Shown one piece after another: positions 13,816 to 14,418 of a stretch of 14,418 nucleotides of DNA. Each line of letters starts with the position of its first letter. The stretch's first letter is position 1. The DNA is from Clostridia bacterium. Lineage in GTDB: Bacteria; Bacillota; Clostridia; HGM11327. The notes under the pieces were generated by a model, which saw nothing but the letters and a program-made list of their open reading frames with translations, was not told the origin of the DNA and made no database searches. The position numbers and the translations under genes were made by a program. Where the stretch lies: NCBI GenBank assembly GCA_017935525.1, contig JAGBHJ010000117.1, forward strand, positions 1 through 14,418. Direction: 5' to 3'.

Positions 13816-14310
13816 ATGAAAATCGCAATTTTGGGCTTTAGCGGCTCGGGCAAATCAACCCTTGCAAAAAAGCTTGGGCAGAGATACGGTGTGCCCGTAC
13901 TGCACTTTGACAGCGTACAATTCCTACCCGGATGGCAGGAGTGCCCATTGGAGGAAAAGCTGAAGATCACAGAGGAATTTCTCAACACCAACGACCAATG
14001 GGTCATTGACGGCAACTACACCAAGCTGTTTTACCGGCGCAGACTGGAGGAAGCGGATAAAATAATCATTCTCATGTTCAACCGCTTTGCCTGCCTTTGG
14101 CGAGTTATCCGCAGGTATTTTACGTATCGCCATACCACCCGCCCCGACATGGGCGAGGGCTGTCCCGAAAAGATAGACCGTGAGTTTGTGATGTGGGTAC
14201 TGCGTGACGGCAGAAAAAAAGCCGCCGTGGCACGGCATAAGGATATCGCCAAGCGCTACCCTGACAAAACCGTTATAATCAGAAATCAGCGGCAATTGAA
14301 TAAAATATGA
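13816..14310 (+). CDS. P-loop kinase of the FlaR / adenylate-kinase-related family
   Basis: The 164-residue protein has a Walker A GFSGSGKST (residues 7-15) directly after the first strand. LHFDSVQFLPGW, WVIDGNY and the Arg-rich FYRRRLEEADKIIIL follow, then FNRFACLWRVIRRY. This is the arrangement of proteins annotated as DNA topology modulation protein FlaR or adenylate-kinase-like ATPases; that name rests on old genetics and the biochemical role is unproven. ATG 13816 has AAAGGAG at 7-base spacing. It is translated just after the HD gene, which suggests a linked nucleotide-related function, but that is inference. Confidence 0.88.
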   Translation: MKIAILGFSGSGKSTLAKKLGQRYGVPVLHFDSVQFLPGWQECPLEEKLKITEEFLNTNDQWVIDGNYTKLFYRRRLEEADKIIILMFNRFACLWRVIRRYFTYRHTTRPDMGEGCPEKIDREFVMWVLRDGRKKAAVARHKDIAKRYPDKTVIIRNQRQLNKI

Positions 14311-14418
14311 CGCAGGCAGGCGTCCTCGACGGTCCAAAATCTTTTCTGCGGACGACCAATGGCAAGCCCCTACGCTCTGCAAAAACTATAAATGGCTCCC
14401 TCTGTTGAGGGCGAGGGA
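14311..14418. repeat. Non-coding segment, possible edge of a dispersed intergenic repeat
   Basis: No credible gene lies here. GACGC...GCGTC (14309-14324) forms a small hairpin without a T run. At the window end, CCCTC (14398-14402) can pair with GAGGG (14407-14411), and a second GAGGGA follows. Phrases such as GGCAAGCCCCTACG and GGCTCCCTCTGTTGAGGG resemble GC-rich dispersed elements common between genes in Ruminococcaceae genomes. There is no second copy in this window, so the call is from resemblance only. Confidence 0.3.

Overview
The window looks like a chromosomal segment from an anaerobic Gram-positive bacterium of the class Clostridia, probably a gut Ruminococcaceae/Oscillospiraceae relative. 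This is inference from four things: the conserved Bacillota block SRP RNA-dnaX-ybaB-recR; a long SRP RNA of Gram-positive type; a giant oxygen-sensitive 2-hydroxyacyl-CoA dehydratase activase; and a PerR-like regulator next to a reverse-type rubrerythrin. No phage, transposon, CRISPR or tRNA is visible.

Layout. The 3' end of a purC-like gene enters on the + strand (2-205) and stops at a strong terminator. A minus-strand cluster follows, read from right to left: HAD hydrolase (5296-6006), small alarmone synthetase (4587-5285) and the 1408-residue activase (332-4558). They are packed 10 to 28 bp apart and end at a terminator just after position 332. Upstream on the same strand lie yajC (6080-6487, own promoter and terminator), recR, ybaB/ebfC, dnaX and the SRP RNA. 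The SRP RNA has a strong promoter, and its downstream genes are probably fed by read-through from it.

From about 9667 the + strand carries an A-tract region, a consensus promoter, a Fur/PerR-family regulator and a reverse rubrerythrin, closed by a bidirectional terminator at 10799-10827. This is a compact peroxide/oxygen-defence unit.

From 12942 down to 10833 the minus strand holds a run of small membrane proteins: two short unknown ones, a YkvA/DUF1232 protein, an orphan reading frame without a start codon, a VanZ-like protein and an unknown two-helix protein. Their promoter faces a divergent promoter for an HD-domain phosphohydrolase and a FlaR-like P-loop kinase. A perfect 19-bp dyad between the two promoters overlaps the -35 of the HD gene. 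This divergent region is the best candidate in the window for an uncharacterised system. The last 108 bases are non-coding and look like the edge of a dispersed intergenic repeat.

Several open frames begin at upstream TTG, GTG or ATG codons lacking a Shine-Dalgarno sequence. I moved those starts to internal ATG codons with better support, as noted in each entry.
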